A DNA stretch of 64,000 bases from NCBI RefSeq assembly GCF_902506105.1, contig NZ_LR733304.1, positions 558,001 through 622,000 of the forward strand, written 5' to 3'. Positions 10,628 to 19,150 of this stretch are shown here, piece by piece. How positions within the stretch are numbered: the first letter of the stretch is position 1; every line of letters starts with the position of its first letter. Origin of the DNA: Aeromicrobium sp. 9AM. GTDB taxonomy: Bacteria; Actinomycetota; Actinomycetes; Propionibacteriales; Nocardioidaceae. The notes below the pieces were generated by a model. That model saw only the letters and a list, made by a program, of their open reading frames with translations. It made no database searches and was not told where the DNA came from. Made by a program: the position numbers and the translations under genes.

Positions 10628-13477
10628 GTGCGAGCTCCCACTCTCCGTCATGCCCGCCTGGTACTGGCCGCTGCTGTCGTCTCGACCGGTGCACTGGTCG
10701 CCGTCGGCGCTCCTGCGCAGGCCGCCGTCACCACCGACGGGACGACTCAGGCCACCGCCGCGGCCTCGTGCTGGGAGGCCAAGCAGGTCGACTCGGGTGC
10801 GGCGAGCGGCGTCTACTGGATCCTGACGCCACAACTGCAGACGCCCACCAAGATCTACTGCGACATGACGACCGACGGCGGCGGCTGGGAGCTCGTCGGT
10901 CGCGGTCGCGACGGCTGGTCCCTCGCCTACAACGGCAACGCCACCCCGTCGCAGGTCGCCGACACGGTCACCGGCACCGCCGCGTTCAAGCCCCGCCAGC
11001 TCGACTCCAAGGTCGTCGACGGCCTGCTCGGCGGGCGCCGCCTCGACTCGTTCAGCGACGGTGTGCGCCTCCGTCGGGCCATCAACCAGGCCGGCACCAG
11101 CTGGCAGGAGTCCCGTTGGAAGTACCGCGCCAACTCCCGCGATCGCTGGAGCTGGGCCTTCGGCGCCGGCTACCCGCTCGACTCCGCCACGGTCGGCGGC
11201 TCGACGGTCTCGAACACCACGACGTTCAGCATCTCCGTCGACAACGAGTACAAGCGGATGTGGACATACGAGTCGGTGTCCAACAACTACGTGCGCGGCT
11301 TCAACTTCGGCGCGGCGGGGACCGGCTCCACCTCGGCGAGCAGCTACATCTACTCGTCGGCGGACGGCGGAGCCTACGGCTCGCCGTTCACGCAGGTGTT
11401 CATCAGGCCGACGTTGCGGACCAGCGACCTCACATTCGCCGCGATCCCCAGCTCGGGCACACCGGCGCAGACCATCAAGGCCGTGCCCAAGAACGGCTCG
11501 CTGACCTCCGCGTGGGGTGTCACCGGCCTCGGCGCGGGCGGCACGAGCGAGAACGCGTCCGAGGTCCAGGCGTTCGCCCAGATCGGCAACGTCATGTACG
11601 TCGGCGGCAACTACACGACCGTGCAGAAGGGGTCGGCCGCGACCGGCGCGGACAAGGTCGCCCAGCCCTACCTTGCTGCGTTCAACGCGACGACCGGTGA
11701 CTACATCCCCGGTTTCAAGCCCGTGCTCAACAGCCAGGTCAAGGCGCTCCTCGCGCTGCCGGACGGCAGGCTCGCGGTGGGCGGCGAGTTCACCAAGGTC
11801 GGCACCGTCGCGCGCAGCGGTCTCGTCGTGCTCAACCCGACGACCGGTGCGCTCGACACGAGCTGGCAGACCGACGTCGTCAACCGGTCGACGGGCGGCG
11901 TCGTCTCGGTGCGCGGCCTCGACACCGATGGCACCTATCTCTACGCGACGGGTGCCTTCACGCACTTCACCAAGCCGGGCATCGCCGACCGCTACGCCAA
12001 GGGTGGCGCCCGCATCCTGCTGTCCAACGGCACGGCCGACAACAACTGGAACCCTGAGTTCAACGGCACCGGCACGGCACTGGACGTCAGCGACGACAAG
12101 TCACGGGTCTACTTCTCGGGCTACTTCACCACCGCCAACGGCGTCACGGCCGATCGGGCCGCCGCGTTCAGCACGACGGCCGGCGCACCCCGGATCACCC
12201 CGGCCTGGCAGCCGACGTTCAGCACGTCCGGAACCGCGCGCTACCAGCAGGCGGTCAAGCAGGTCGGCGACAAGGTGTGGCTCGGCGGCTCGCAGCACAG
12301 CATGTTCTCGTACGACACCAGCACGTTCGCCCTCGAGAACACCCACATCACCAAGTCCGGCGGCGACATCCAGGCGATCGCGTCCGGCAACGGCCTCGTG
12401 TTCGCCGGCTGCCACTGCCTCAACTGGGTCTATGAGGACACCACGGCGTACGACACCACGAGCCCGGGCTCGACCAGCATCTCGTGGTCGCAGGCCGACA
12501 AGATCTTCTTCGTCGGCGCGTGGGATGCCATCACCGGTGACTACGTCCCTGACTTCACGCCTGAGATGAAGGCCCGGCAGGGGCGCGGCGCCTGGGCGCT
12601 GCAGGTCGCGACCGACGGCACGCTGTGGGCCGGCGGCACGTTCACCTCGGCGGTCAAGGAGAACGGCAGCAACGGCTGGGTCGGTGGCTTCGTGCGGTTC
12701 GCCCCGCGGCCGCACACCGCGCCGGCCACGCCGGCAAACCTCACGGTCGCGAACGCCAACGGCTCGGCGACGGTCAGCTGGAGCGCGAGCTCGACATCGG
12801 GCGTCACGTACGAGGTTCTGCGCAACGACCGCGTCGTCGCGACCAGCACCACCACGAGCGCAACGGTGCCTGGCGTCTCCGGGGGAGACCGCTTCTTCGT
12901 GCGGGCGGTGGACAGCTGGGGCAACCGCTCGGCCTCGACTCCCGTGACCACGGCGCCGGCAAGTGTCGTCACGACGACCCTCGTCCCGGCCGGTGCCACC
13001 TGGTCCTACTACTTCGACAACACCACCCCGGTCGCCGGCGGCTGGCAGACCGGCACGGGCGGCTGGGCAACCGGCATCGCGCCGCTGGGCTGGGGCACCG
13101 GACCGATCGCGACCAACATCGACGTGCCCGCCGGACAGACGCGGGCGCTCACGTCGTACTACCGCAGCGCGTTCACCGTCGCCGATCCCGGCGCGTTCAA
13201 GACTGTCAAGCTCACGACGCGCGCGGACGACGGTGTCGCGGTGTACGTCAACGGCACCGAGGTCGGCCGCTCCAACCTCCCGGCCGGGGCGCTCACCGCC
13301 ACGACGTACGCCAGCTCTGCTCCCAACACGGCGACGGCGGTCGCCAACGAGGTGACCTTCGACGTGCCGGTCTCGCTGCTGCACGCCGGGGCCAACACCG
13401 TCGCGGTCGAGGTGCACAGCAACTACCGCACGACGCCCAGCAGCAGCATGGATCTTCGTCTGATCGCGACCTCATGA
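10628..13477 (+). CDS. Secreted fibrinogen-like / propeller / FN3 surface protein
   Basis: A 949-residue exported protein. Residues 1 to about 34 form a Sec signal peptide (basic start, hydrophobic core, APAQA cleavage region). Residues about 48-275 resemble a fibrinogen C-terminal domain (KIYCDMTTDGGGWELVGRG); about 285-690 contain repeated VYVGGNYTT / LAVGGEFTKVG-type units of a beta-propeller; about 695-780 form a fibronectin type III domain; about 785-949 form a carbohydrate-binding-like beta domain (DDGVAVYVNGTEVGRSNLP). I chose GTG 10628 because GAGGAAA lies just upstream and the signal peptide starts there. The stop overlaps the next gene (ATGA), tying it to polysaccharide assembly. 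A role in binding or organising the glycan is inferred. Confidence 0.8.
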   Translation: MRAPTLRHARLVLAAAVVSTGALVAVGAPAQAAVTTDGTTQATAAASCWEAKQVDSGAASGVYWILTPQLQTPTKIYCDMTTDGGGWELVGRGRDGWSLAYNGNATPSQVADTVTGTAAFKPRQLDSKVVDGLLGGRRLDSFSDGVRLRRAINQAGTSWQESRWKYRANSRDRWSWAFGAGYPLDSATVGGSTVSNTTTFSISVDNEYKRMWTYESVSNNYVRGFNFGAAGTGSTSASSYIYSSADGGAYGSPFTQVFIRPTLRTSDLTFAAIPSSGTPAQTIKAVPKNGSLTSAWGVTGLGAGGTSENASEVQAFAQIGNVMYVGGNYTTVQKGSAATGADKVAQPYLAAFNATTGDYIPGFKPVLNSQVKALLALPDGRLAVGGEFTKVGTVARSGLVVLNPTTGALDTSWQTDVVNRSTGGVVSVRGLDTDGTYLYATGAFTHFTKPGIADRYAKGGARILLSNGTADNNWNPEFNGTGTALDVSDDKSRVYFSGYFTTANGVTADRAAAFSTTAGAPRITPAWQPTFSTSGTARYQQAVKQVGDKVWLGGSQHSMFSYDTSTFALENTHITKSGGDIQAIASGNGLVFAGCHCLNWVYEDTTAYDTTSPGSTSISWSQADKIFFVGAWDAITGDYVPDFTPEMKARQGRGAWALQVATDGTLWAGGTFTSAVKENGSNGWVGGFVRFAPRPHTAPATPANLTVANANGSATVSWSASSTSGVTYEVLRNDRVVATSTTTSATVPGVSGGDRFFVRAVDSWGNRSASTPVTTAPASVVTTTLVPAGATWSYYFDNTTPVAGGWQTGTGGWATGIAPLGWGTGPIATNIDVPAGQTRALTSYYRSAFTVADPGAFKTVKLTTRADDGVAVYVNGTEVGRSNLPAGALTATTYASSAPNTATAVANEVTFDVPVSLLHAGANTVAVEVHSNYRTTPSSSMDLRLIATS

Positions 13478-14208
13478 CCCAGGTCGACACCAAGCAGGGG
13501 GTGCGCGAGGCGTACCAGCAGCTGGCCAACGCGCAGAAGAGCGGTGCGGGCGTGCCGTGGTACATGCGCGCCGTCAACCGCCGACTCGGCCGGGCGATCG
13601 CGTCGGTCGCAGCACAGGGGCGGCTGACGCCCAACCACATGACGGCCGCGAGCTTCGCGTCGTTCCTCGGTGGCGCCGCATTGCTGGTGGCCGTCTCCCC
13701 GTCCGCGGCGTCGGCCATCGGCGCGATGCTGCTGCTGCAGCTCGGGTTCGCGTTCGACTCCGCCGACGGCCAGCTGGCCCGGCTGCGTGGTGGCGGCTCG
13801 CCGGCGGGGGAGTGGCTCGACCACGTCGTCGACTCGGGCCGTCACCTGCTGTTCCACCTCGCTGTGCTGGTGGGCCTGCACCGCTACGCGGACGTGCCCG
13901 ACGTAGTGCTGTTGATCCCGCTCGCGTTCGGCCTCGTCTCCACGGTGCGGTTCTTCGCCCAGATCCTCGCCGAGCAGCTGGCCCGCCGAGACCCGATCGC
14001 AGGCCCTGACTCGGTGCCCAAATTCGGCACCTGGATCCAGGCCCCGGCCGACACCGGGTTGCTCAACTTCGTGGTCCTCCTGTGGCCGCTGACCACCGGC
14101 TTCCTGTGGGCGTACGGCGTCATGGGCGCCCTCAACGCGTTGCTGCTGGCGGCGACCCTGGTGCGGCGCTACCGCGAGCTCGCGGCGTTGGCGAGGAGCA
14201 GCGCGTGA
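13474..14208 (+). CDS. CDP-alcohol phosphatidyltransferase family protein
   Basis: A 244-residue membrane enzyme with the complete CDP-alcohol phosphotransferase motif: D98-G99-x2-A102-R103-x8-G112-x3-D116-x3-D120, followed by several hydrophobic helices. This family transfers a phospho-alcohol from a CDP-linked donor, or a CDP-diacylglycerol lipid to an alcohol. Its location among polysaccharide genes, in an operon coupled by ATGA and GTGA overlaps, suggests it acts on a glycan or its lipid carrier rather than in bulk phospholipid synthesis. A TagD-like cytidylyltransferase at 20530 could supply its donor. The exact substrates are unknown. Confidence 0.88.
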   Translation: MTQVDTKQGVREAYQQLANAQKSGAGVPWYMRAVNRRLGRAIASVAAQGRLTPNHMTAASFASFLGGAALLVAVSPSAASAIGAMLLLQLGFAFDSADGQLARLRGGGSPAGEWLDHVVDSGRHLLFHLAVLVGLHRYADVPDVVLLIPLAFGLVSTVRFFAQILAEQLARRDPIAGPDSVPKFGTWIQAPADTGLLNFVVLLWPLTTGFLWAYGVMGALNALLLAATLVRRYRELAALARSSA

Positions 14209-15506
14209 GTGCGACGGTCGCCGACACCCGGGCGGCGCCGGCGCCCACCGCCGGGCGCGACAGCCTGCCGGCGTGGCCGGTCCTGACCCTGCTGTGGGGG
14301 TTCCCGGTCTTCTGGGCCCTGGGCGCCACGGTCATCACCGGCGTCCTGCTCACCGTCGTGATGCTGTCGTTCCTGGCTCACAGCCGGTCGGTCCGTTTCG
14401 TGCCGGGCGTCTATGCGTTCACGGCGTTCGTCGCCTGGGTCATCCCGTGCGCCGTCATGATCGACTCGGCCGCCCGCATGCTCGGGCTGGTCTACCGGTT
14501 CTCGATCCTCGCGATCGTCGGCACGGCGTTCGTCTACACGATCAGTGCCGGTGCGGCGCTGAGCCGGCGCCGGATCGTCAGTGGCCTGACGTTCGTGTGG
14601 TTCGTCGCGGTCGCCGGCGGGCTGCTCGGCCTGGCGTTCCCCGAGGTACGGCTGTCGACTCCCGTCGGCCTCCTGCTGCCGGAGTCGCTGACCAGCAACG
14701 CGTACGTCCACGACCTGTTCTTCCCGCCGTTCGCCGAGATCCAGCATCCATGGGGCTCGCCGCAGACGTTCGTACGTCCGTCGGCACCATTCCCGTACGC
14801 CAACAGCTGGGGCGTCGCGATCGTCCTGCTCACGCCGGTGGCCGTGGCCTGCTTCATGATGACGAAGTCGCGCTACCTCCGGGTCGCGATCGTCGGCGGG
14901 CTCGCGGCAATGGTCGGGCCGGCCATGGCGACCGGCAACCGTGGGATGTTCGCCGGGCTCATCCTCGCCGCCGTCTATGTCGTGGTGCGTCTGGCCGCGC
15001 GGGACCGCGCGGCACCGGTGCTCGCGATCGCGGTCCTCGGCGTCGTGGGGGCGGCCGTCCTGGTCGGTAACGGACTGCTCGGCCAGATCGCCACCCGGCA
15101 GCACTACGGCGACTCGTCCGGCACGCGGTTCTCGCTCTACGACGAGACGTTCAAGCGGACCCTCCAGTCGCCCCTGCTCGGCTACGGCGCGCCCCGGCCG
15201 TCACCGGCGCACGAGATCTCGCTCGGGACGCAGGGCTACGTCTGGATGCTGATGTTCAGCTTCGGGTTCGTCGGGCTCGCGCTGTTCCTCACGTTCCTGT
15301 GGGGCACCACGTTGCGGACGATCCGCGCGCCGGGCGATGTCGACCTCGTCCTGCACAGCGTGCTGGTCGTCGCGAGCGCCATCATCGTCGTCTACGGACT
15401 CGACATCATGCAGTTCCTCACGATCATGCTGGTCGCGGCGATGCTGCTGCGCCGGCGCTACGGCCTCGACGGCACCGGACCGGGTGGCCCCAGCGGCGAT
15501 GGCTGA
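14205..15506 (+). CDS. O-antigen ligase/polymerase-like membrane protein
   Basis: A 433-residue protein with about 10-12 hydrophobic segments and one long extracytoplasmic loop (about residues 165-210, containing PFAEIQHPWGSPQTF and SAPFPYANSWG), the topology of the WaaL/Wzy O-antigen ligase and polymerase family. ATGNRGMFAGL followed by HYGDSSGTRFSLYDETF resembles the second conserved loop region. It starts with GTG overlapping the preceding stop (GTGA) and overlaps the flippase gene by 8 bases. It probably polymerises or ligates the repeat unit outside the membrane. Sequence conservation in this family is weak, so the call rests on topology and context. Confidence 0.72.
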   Translation: MSATVADTRAAPAPTAGRDSLPAWPVLTLLWGFPVFWALGATVITGVLLTVVMLSFLAHSRSVRFVPGVYAFTAFVAWVIPCAVMIDSAARMLGLVYRFSILAIVGTAFVYTISAGAALSRRRIVSGLTFVWFVAVAGGLLGLAFPEVRLSTPVGLLLPESLTSNAYVHDLFFPPFAEIQHPWGSPQTFVRPSAPFPYANSWGVAIVLLTPVAVACFMMTKSRYLRVAIVGGLAAMVGPAMATGNRGMFAGLILAAVYVVVRLAARDRAAPVLAIAVLGVVGAAVLVGNGLLGQIATRQHYGDSSGTRFSLYDETFKRTLQSPLLGYGAPRPSPAHEISLGTQGYVWMLMFSFGFVGLALFLTFLWGTTLRTIRAPGDVDLVLHSVLVVASAIIVVYGLDIMQFLTIMLVAAMLLRRRYGLDGTGPGGPSGDG

Positions 15507-16998
15507 CACCAAGACCGAGCCCCGTGGCATCGCCTGGGCCGGTGCGGTCAACCTGGTGGGTGGCGGCATCGGCTCGGTGATCGGCCTCCTGCTGGCCGCG
15601 ATCGTCGGCCACCACCTCGGCACGGTCGGAGCGGGCACGTACTTCCTGGTGGTCGCGGTCTTCATGATCGTGTCGAGCATCGCCGAGCTCGGCGCCGACA
15701 CGGGCCTCGTGCGGTACGTGTCGGCGGCGCGCGCCCGAGGTCGCGAGGTCGACGTGCCGCGCCTGGCGCGGATCGCTCTCGGCCCGGTTCTCGTCTCCGG
15801 CGTGCTGGTCGTCGTGCTCGCCGCCGGGGCCGTCAAGACGTACCCGCACCTGTTCGAGTCCTTGCCCGGGAGCTTCGTCGTCGTGGCCGCCGCGACGGCC
15901 GTCCTGTCGTCGCTGCTCGCCGTGGTCCTCGCGATCGTCCGGGGGCTCGGCGGCGTCCTGGCATACCCACTGCTGCAGAGCATCGGGCTCCCTGTCCTGC
16001 GCCTCGTCGGCGTCGGCCTGGCAGTCGTGGCCGGATGGGGAGTCGTCGGGATCCTCGGCGCCTGGCTGGCACCCGTCGCCATCGTGCTGGCGGCCGCGAT
16101 CGCCGTCGCCGTACGCCTCACGGTGCGCCACGCCGGCGGCCTGGTCCCCGCCCCGGCACGCGATGCCGATCGCCGCAGGCTCTCGGCGGAGTTCTGGGCC
16201 TTCAGCGCGACCCGAGGCGTGTCGGCTGCTGTGGAGATATTGCTGGAGTGGATGGACGTCCTGCTTGTCGGCGCACTCACTTCGCCGGAGCAGGCCGGTA
16301 TCTACGCCGTCGTGACCCGGTGCGCCAGGGCCGGTGAGGTCATCCAGAGCGCCGCCCGGGTCGCCGTCGGCCCGCAGGTCAGCGCCGCCCTCGCCCGCGG
16401 CGACCTCGAGGAGGCGCGCGAGATCTACGGCCTGGTGACCGCGGCGATGATTTGGCTCGCGTGGCCGTTCTTCCTCCTGCTCGCGATCTTCGGCGACGCG
16501 GTCCTCGCGCTGTTCGGCCCCGGATTCGACGACGGCGCGATCTCCCTCGCTGTGCTGTGCGTCGCGATGGGCCTGGCCACGGCCGCGGGCACGGTGCAGA
16601 CGATCCTGCTCATGGGTGGCCGCAGCAGCTGGCAACTCGCCGACAAGTCGCTGGCCCTCATGCTCAACATCGCCCTCGACCTGGTCCTCATCCCGCTGTG
16701 GGGCATCGAGGGCGCCGCCGTCGCGTGGGCCATCACGATCGTCGCCGACACCATCGTGGTCGTGTGGCAGGTGCAGCGGCTCATGGGCGTACGTCCGCAA
16801 GGGCGTCAGATGCTCGTCGCCGCGGGACTCTCCGTCACGGTCGTGGGGGTGCTCGGAGCGGCGGTGCGGATGCTGCTCGGATCGTCGCTACCGGTGCTCG
16901 GCGGAGCCCTGATCGGGATCGGCGGGGTGTATCTCGCGATCAGCTGGGTCATGCGGCGCCAGCTGGGGCTGCTGGCCCTCGTGGCGCATCGGGGTTAG
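15499..16998 (+). CDS. Polysaccharide flippase (Wzx/MATE-like)
   Basis: A 499-residue protein with 12-14 predicted membrane segments. The N-terminal GIAWAGAVNLVGGGIGSVIG and GTYFLVVAVFMIVSSIAELG match polysaccharide biosynthesis flippases of the MOP superfamily, which move undecaprenyl-linked sugar units across the membrane. The start (ATG 15499) lies 8 bases inside the preceding gene, so translation is coupled to the polymerase-like gene. It is the last gene of the first polysaccharide operon, followed by about 440 bp of repeat-rich non-coding DNA. Confidence 0.85.
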   Translation: MADTKTEPRGIAWAGAVNLVGGGIGSVIGLLLAAIVGHHLGTVGAGTYFLVVAVFMIVSSIAELGADTGLVRYVSAARARGREVDVPRLARIALGPVLVSGVLVVVLAAGAVKTYPHLFESLPGSFVVVAAATAVLSSLLAVVLAIVRGLGGVLAYPLLQSIGLPVLRLVGVGLAVVAGWGVVGILGAWLAPVAIVLAAAIAVAVRLTVRHAGGLVPAPARDADRRRLSAEFWAFSATRGVSAAVEILLEWMDVLLVGALTSPEQAGIYAVVTRCARAGEVIQSAARVAVGPQVSAALARGDLEEAREIYGLVTAAMIWLAWPFFLLLAIFGDAVLALFGPGFDDGAISLAVLCVAMGLATAAGTVQTILLMGGRSSWQLADKSLALMLNIALDLVLIPLWGIEGAAVAWAITIVADTIVVVWQVQRLMGVRPQGRQMLVAAGLSVTVVGVLGAAVRMLLGSSLPVLGGALIGIGGVYLAISWVMRRQLGLLALVAHRG

Positions 16999-17435
16999 TC
17001 GGGGTTGGTTTGCGTCGTTGGGCTCCCGCATGCGCGTCGTCGGCTGCGCGTTGCATCGTCGTCGCCAGCGCTGACAAGTCAGTTGTCGCCCATCGACAAG
17101 CGTCGTTGGCTTGTCGTCCTTCGTTGCGTCGCCGGCTCGTCGACGGGCCACAACGGCCTCGTCAGCTCGGCGCCCTCCCGCAACGGTCTTTCCACCTCGC
17201 CGTGAGTTCCGCGGCGACCTTGCATCCCTTGAGGCGCCCTCCCGCAACGGTCTTTTGACCTTGCGGCGAGAGGGTGCGTCGCGGAGTCACCTTGCGGCGT
17301 CCTGCCGCGGCGGTCTTTCGACCTCGCCGTGAGTTCCGCAGCGACCTTGCATTCCTTGCGGCGCCCTGCCGCGGCGGTCTTCTCACCTTGCGGTGAGTTC
17401 CACCGCGGCCATTCTCTGCGGCGACCTTGGCTTGG
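16999..17435. repeat. Four-copy 63-64-bp tandem repeat array in a 437-bp gene-free region
   Basis: Direct repeats begin at about 17169, 17233, 17296 and 17360, a period of 63-64 bp. Each copy starts GGCG(C/T)CCT(C/G)CCGC, continues with CGGTCTT and CACCTCGCCGTGAGTTCC-like sequence, and ends near GCGACCTTGCAT-CCTTG. The last copy decays into CTCTGCGGCGACCTTGG before the Wzz-like gene. Bases 17000-17168 hold degenerate related text (CACAACGGCCTCGTCAG) and no convincing ORF. Copies abut without unique spacers, so this is not CRISPR. The array separates two convergent genes. Confidence 0.85.
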
Positions 17436-18725
17436 TCAGCGGGCGAGGGTGAGCATGTCGGCGCGGGCCGGGAAGAGCGCCGTCAGGGCGATGTCGATGT
17501 TCTTGGACCTCAGCAGGCCCGCGAACCGGCGCAGCGCCTCCGCGTCGTCCGCCGTCGAACGCGCCAGGAGCACCGAGTCCGAGCGGGTCGCGAGCGCCAC
17601 CTTGTTGGCATCTGACGTCAGGCGGGTCGTGTCGATGATGATGATCTCGCCGGCCCACGTGATGCGCTTCTTGTCGGTCGGCCACCCGCGGCTGATCTTG
17701 CCTTCGTTGATCGCGCCGGCATCGACGAACCGGGCCGTGCGGCCGCGGCGCTGGAGCGCGTCGGCGAGCTCCTGGCCGCACGTGATCGAGCGCCCGGGCT
17801 CTTCCTCGGCGTCGACCAGGATGACGAACGGACCCTCTGGGTCGAGCTCGGTGGGGATCTTGAGCATGAACGCCGCGATGTCCCATGTGTCGGCGCGGTT
17901 GGTGTCCTTGGTGCCGTCGAGCACGATCTGGTCGCCGATCGAGTGAAGGCCGTCGACGCCGCCGATCTCGGAGTCCTCCTCCTTGCGGAGCAGGGCGATC
18001 GGGATACCGGCGAGGACGCCGAGGAACAGGCCGGCGAGTCCGAGCGACACCGCGCTGGGAGTCGACGGGCTGCTGGGGGTGTCGGCCTTGCCGACGATCT
18101 GCCCCGGGTCGAGGTCGAGGTTGCTGAGCTCAGCGAGCTTCGTGCCGAGGGCATCGGCCTGGATGCCCAGCGATCGACGGGCGACCGGGGTCTCGTACGC
18201 CGGCTTGTCCGCCTTGTCCTGGATCTCGCTGATCTGCTCGTTCGCGGCCTTGACGAGGCGATCGACCTGGTCGGAGGCGGCCGAGCGGCGGGTCATGAGG
18301 TAGGCCTCGGCTACGGCGTCGGCCCCGGCGGCGGCGCGCTTGGCGGAGTCAGCGCTGAAGTGGATCGTGAGGATCAGCGAGTCCTCGGGGCTCTCGACCG
18401 TGGTGGAGTCCTTGACCTGCTCGGCGTCGATCGAGTGCACGCGCAGCAGGTCTGCGGCAGCCTGCGCGACCTTCTGCGAGGTCACGAGCCCCTTCTCGGT
18501 CGGCATGTTGATCGACTTGGTGCTGTCGGCCGATGAGCCGACCGGATCGGCGTTCATCGGGTTGACCGAAACGGTCGTGGTCGCGGAGTAGCTCGCGGGG
18601 ATGGCGAAGGACGCCAGCACGCCGAGGATCAGGCCAAGGATCGCGAGCACGGCGACGACCGTCCAGTGGCGCTTGAGGCGCCCTGCGATGTCGGTGAGCT
18701 GCACAGGTTGGGGAGCGGTTGCCAT
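17436..18725 (-). CDS. Wzz/YveK-like chain-length protein with degenerate kinase-like domain
   Basis: A 429-residue membrane protein. A first transmembrane segment (about 24-44, VVAVLAILGLILGVLASFAI) is followed by a periplasmic Wzz domain with SYSATTTVSVNP, and a second segment lies near 225-245 (LGLAGLFLGVLAGIPIALL). The cytoplasmic C-terminal about 150 residues resemble a BY-kinase/ParA fold (FVILVDAEEEPGRSITCG, then AGEIIIIDTTRLTSDANKVA), but the Walker A Lys is replaced, so ATP hydrolysis is doubtful. Such proteins set polymer length and pair with the flippase and polymerase. ATG 18725 is preferred because GAGGAAG lies 5 bases before it. It is divergent from the sigma/anti-sigma fusion gene. 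Confidence 0.8.
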   Translation of the reverse strand: MATAPQPVQLTDIAGRLKRHWTVVAVLAILGLILGVLASFAIPASYSATTTVSVNPMNADPVGSSADSTKSINMPTEKGLVTSQKVAQAAADLLRVHSIDAEQVKDSTTVESPEDSLILTIHFSADSAKRAAAGADAVAEAYLMTRRSAASDQVDRLVKAANEQISEIQDKADKPAYETPVARRSLGIQADALGTKLAELSNLDLDPGQIVGKADTPSSPSTPSAVSLGLAGLFLGVLAGIPIALLRKEEDSEIGGVDGLHSIGDQIVLDGTKDTNRADTWDIAAFMLKIPTELDPEGPFVILVDAEEEPGRSITCGQELADALQRRGRTARFVDAGAINEGKISRGWPTDKKRITWAGEIIIIDTTRLTSDANKVALATRSDSVLLARSTADDAEALRRFAGLLRSKNIDIALTALFPARADMLTLAR

Positions 18726-19150
18726 GGTGACTTCCTCGAAGGTTCGGGTCACCGGTCGGGGACCCGTCGAAGGGTTTCATGGGGCACCCGGTCGGATGGC
18801 CCAACAGGAGAGAGCCGCCATGTATCCGAATATGACGTTCGAAACCACAAACCGCAGATGAGAGTTAAATCACACGAATGTCCAAATTTGCATAAGTCGT
18901 CACGCTCGCGTGATGCCGAACGATGGTAGAACGTTCAATTTACGCGTGAATTAGTTCAACTGGGACACCAAAGTCTCATCCGTCACACCTCGGCTATCAG
19001 GTCTAGACGATTCCTAAGAACTCCGGGCGCCTTCCCTTCGGGTGGACTACTCCGTCGAGGTTTGTCATGCTCCCGGTATCGCAATCCAGGGGGGACGAAC
19101 TGCGGCCGGCCAACGATCTTGGTCGGCAGCACGACATCCAGGGGCTAAAC
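18726..19150. promoter_or_regulatory. AT-rich divergent promoter region between Wzz-like and sigma-fusion genes
   Basis: About 425 bp with clearly lower GC than the flanks, especially 18820-18980, and no convincing ORF. It contains inverted repeats GAACG (18918-18922) / CGTTC (18932-18936) and CACG-CTCG-CGTG (18901-18912). It must hold promoters for both divergent genes. I cannot assign -10/-35 boxes or an ECF-type promoter with confidence. Confidence 0.55.

Noticed and set aside
17169-17435. CRISPR array
   Set aside because: Repeat units are about 64 bp, diverged and contiguous, with no unique spacers and no cas genes.
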